Shown one piece after another: positions 18,390-20,208 of a stretch of DNA of 20,208 nt. Numbering within the stretch: the stretch's first letter is position 1; every line of letters begins with the position of its first letter. Both the position numbers and the translations under genes were made by a program. Location: contig ML976988.1 in the NCBI GenBank assembly GCA_010015675.1, forward strand, positions 518,100 through 538,307. The letters run 5' to 3'. Under the pieces are notes generated by a model that saw only the letters and a program-made list of their open reading frames with translations, made no database searches and was not told the origin of the DNA. This DNA is from Byssothecium circinans. Lineage: Eukaryota; Ascomycota; Dothideomycetes; Pleosporales; Massarinaceae.

Positions 18390-18833
18390 GAAGGTAGAAT
18401 TAAGCTTACCTTTTAAGCTTACTATTTAGGCTAATTTATAAGCCTCTAATATACTACTAAGGCTTTTAACGTTTATTACTAGAGGCTATCTAATTACCTT
18501 AACTAAATTACCTATTAACTAAATATAGTTCTAAACTATTTAAAACTATCTTTAACTAAAGAGGACACGCTTATCTAATATATCCTTAACCTTAATTTAT
18601 AAGGATTTGCACCTATGCTAGGTAAAGTATTAGATATAGTAAATAAACTACTATATAAGTAGGGTAGTAAGAAAGTAGATATTAACTAAGTAGTATAGTT
18701 TATAGACTATTTAGAATAGTTATAAATAGTTTAGAACTATTTAAAGGACTATTAGAGAGTACTATAAGAAGATCTTAAAGTAGTTAGTATATAGTTTAAG
18801 CTTATATAAGATACTAAAGCAAAGTATAATATA
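18390..18833 (+). pseudogene. U1 transposase N-terminal fragment (psq and CENP-B HTH)
   Basis: About 148 codons in one uninterrupted frame (no indel) with many TAA/TAG stops. It begins EGRIKLTF, the usual N-terminal helix of Fot/pogo transposases. Then come KLSLTKEDTLI, YILNLNL and GFAPMLGKVLDIVNKLL (CENP-B-type HTH), and later GSKKVDIN and DTKAKYNI. The last corresponds to the TKAKYGI segment that normally precedes the first catalytic Asp, so the DDE domain is missing: the frame is cut by U2. The true start codon upstream of 18390 is not identifiable. Confidence 0.82.
18525..18740. repeat. 18-bp inverted repeat inside U1
   Basis: ATAGTTCTAAACTATTTA at 18525-18542 is the exact reverse complement of 18723-18740. 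A 16-bp version (AATAGTTTAGAACTAT) recurs at 19356-19371. In such TpA-rich, low-complexity DNA this may be convergence through RIP rather than a designed hairpin. Confidence 0.5.
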
Positions 18834-19136
18834 AAGCACTATTAAAGTAGCTATACTATCAAAGCGGCCACACTATCGAAGCGGCTACTTTTTGCTTAGC
18901 AGAAAATCAAACATTCAACCTTTAATAACAATTTAAATACTAGAGCTATAAAGCTAAAATTTTAAATATAGATATATATAATATAACGTTAGATAAAAAG
19001 GATTATAAAAAAATATTCTAGGATTTCTAATAGCTTAGTAAGCTATATAGGTATAGAGAATACTAGGCAACTTTTAATATAACGTAAAGCACTACTAAAC
19101 TGCGTATACTACTAAACTACGCAGAATTCCTTAGCA
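18834..19136 (+). repeat. U2 long terminal repeat with iterons
   Basis: Outer iterons: three 17-bp units at 18838-18888, the clearest being ACTATCAAAGCGGCCAC. Inner iterons: two units at 19091-19124, ACTACTAAACTGCGTAT and ACTACTAAACTACGCAG. The 200 bp between match U1's repeat in scattered blocks. With U1 this makes nine iteron units in the window. Confidence 0.75.
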
Positions 19137-19144
19137 ACACTAAC

Positions 19145-20208
19145 TTACTTAACTTTATCGCTATTATCGTCCGTATTACTACTTAATATAATAAACTAAG
19201 TACTAGCCTCTAACTTAGAAGAACTCTCTTTATCTACTTAACACGTTCTCGCGTTATACCTAGCTTTACTATAGTTGCTATAGTAGCAAATACTTAGTTA
19301 TTATACTTTATATTTACCTTCTACCTTTGCTCTCTTATAGTTCTAAATAGTTCTTAATAGTTTAGAACTATTCTAGTCTACTATAAGACTATACTCTATA
19401 ATACTACCCTTCTAAATATACTTGCACTTGCGTGTTTTTTACTTAGTTACTACTGTAAGTTGCTTTTTAAGCTCTTTAATGCGCGCCTTTATAAGTACGC
19501 TACCTTGTAGCACTAACTTAGTGCCTTTAATAAGCTACAAAAGCCTACTGCGCGCTATTTATAGTAACTAAGTAATAGAATCTTATATAAGCCTTAACTA
19601 CAAGCTAAATTCGCGTATATTACTTAGAGTTCTTAATTGCTACGGCGTCTCTAGTAGTAGGGGTCCTAGTAAGGTGCATATACGCATATTAAAGTAATTA
19701 AGTACTACCTACGCATTTAGAAGGACTAGCCCTATTACCTTAAAGGCCTTTTAATAGTTTTAAACTATAAACACGCTTAAAAACGCGTCTTTAAAGGCTA
19801 GTAGAAACGCTTTTTTATTAATATAAAAAATGTATTAGCGCGCTAAGTTCTAAATAGTCTTAGAGTATTTACGCTTAAGCAGTAAGAAGCACACTATATT
19901 AAGCGGCTAGAAGATGTATAACAAGTATAGTGTAAGAAAGCAAGGGAGGTTTAAAAGATATTTAAATAACAATAGAAGTTATTTAAATATAAAAATATAA
20001 AAGCTGTATAAGGATAGCTCTTACATAAAGCTGCTAGCAGTAGAAGAGGCTAGTAGTATAGTAGGTAGTAGGTAGAAAGTAATAGCTAAAGTGATTGATT
20101 TTAAGTAGGCCTATAGCACTTATTTATATACATTCAGTCCTAAGTATATCCTATACTAGCCCTGGGTATTTCCTATACTATAGATCGAGATCTATTACCT
20201 AATGATCT
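19145..20208 (-). pseudogene. U2 transposase C-terminal half, partial relic
   Basis: Read on minus, the frame is stop-filled and shifts at least once (near 19530-19600), but the family text is clear. YLLYIF then PLNIVCFLLLKRKYSKTI corresponds to the HLLQPLD-VG-F-PLKR segment, with the third catalytic Asp now Asn. NLAR, KKAFLLAFKDAFLSVFIV and VIGLVLLNA follow, as in DDE_1 transposases. The end has LIKGTKLVLQGSVLIKARIK, KTRKCKYI, and a ruined zinc knuckle, ICYYSNYSKARYNARTC, where the family has C-x2-C-x4-H-x4-C. The tail is ESSSKLEAST. Cys and His have become Tyr, consistent with G-to-A or C-to-T. Probable stop at 19145-19147. Confidence 0.8.

Larger units (their letters stand above)
18009..18833 (+). 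mobile_element. Transposon U1: 5' end of a second pogo family, truncated
   Basis: Starts after a TA (18007-18008) with AAGCACCACC. A terminal repeat of about 0.32 kb follows, with 17-bp iterons at both its ends (18013-18046 and 18282-18315), then a transposase frame on +. The element stops abruptly at 18833, where a relative (U2) begins at a TA. Composition is extremely TpA-rich, with stops throughout. The missing 3' part should lie on the far side of U2, outside this window. Confidence 0.8.
18834..20208 (-). mobile_element. Transposon U2: 3' portion, nested in U1, runs off the window
   Basis: Begins right after TA 18832-18833 with AAGCACTATT, the same terminus as U1. The long terminal repeat follows to about 19136, then the C-terminal half of a transposase on the minus strand. 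U2 is therefore the 3' end of an element of the same family inserted in opposite orientation within U1's coding frame. It continues past 20208. Heavily RIP-mutated throughout. Confidence 0.78.

Noticed and set aside
18009..19136. Reading U1 and U2 repeats as the two LTRs of a short retroelement
   Set aside because: The direct orientation suggested LTRs, but transposase text runs inward from each on opposite strands (N-terminus on + after U1's repeat, C-terminus on - after U2's), which fits ends of TIR transposons in a nest.
17640..20208. CRISPR array or satellite DNA
   Set aside because: The 17-bp units are tandem pairs or triplets at transposon ends without regular unique spacers, in a eukaryotic genome.

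Overview
This window is from a filamentous ascomycete. Evidence: short GT-AG introns (about 45-170 nt) with CTAAC-like branch points, compact and often divergent genes, and an A+T-rich island of transposons carrying repeat-induced point mutation (RIP, C:G to T:A). The gene set (fungal trypsin, Nup82, CBP20, Sno1/Pdx2, NpgA-type PPTase) and the transposase types suggest Dothideomycetes, probably Pleosporales. That placement is inference; no species is claimed.

Layout: the left three quarters (about 1-15,400) is ordinary gene space. In order it holds an unrecognised three-exon gene (672-1207, -), a secreted trypsin (2551-3375, +), nucleoporin NUP82 (3928-6512, -) diverging from cap-binding protein CBC2 (6799-7413, +), PDX2/SNO1 glutaminase (7621-8532, -) diverging from a Sfp-type phosphopantetheinyl transferase (8737-9844, +), a DJ-1/PfpI protein (9991-10903, -), a DAO-type FAD oxidoreductase (11520-13099, -) and a Ser/Arg-rich unknown (14129-14686, -). 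I worked out exon structures by reading across frames; each intron joins conserved protein text. A tRNA-Gly(UCC) gene with a 21-nt intron (15423-15514, -) is the last intact gene.

From about 15,830 to the right end the sequence changes sharply to TpA-rich, stop-filled DNA. It resolves into three relics. T1 (15835-17624) is a complete Fot1/pogo-type transposon: 86-bp terminal inverted repeats (TIRs), TA target duplication, and a 531-codon minus-strand transposase frame with no net indel but about 49 premature stops. U1 (18009-18833) is the 5' end of a second pogo family, with a long (about 0.32 kb) terminal repeat and the first ~150 codons of a transposase on +. U2 (18834 to beyond 20208) is the 3' end of the same family in the opposite orientation, inserted at a TA inside U1's transposase frame; it carries the C-terminal half of a transposase on -, with a ruined zinc knuckle. 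The long repeats of U1 and U2 are bounded by 17-bp iterons (nine units); T1's TIR also has a 17-bp internal period.

The housekeeping genes share no single pathway. The two divergent pairs (NUP82/CBC2, both mRNA export; PDX2/PPTase, both cofactor supply) probably share promoters. I did not find a clearly new biological system. The most informative content is the layered RIP history of the transposon island and the iteron-bearing terminal repeats.
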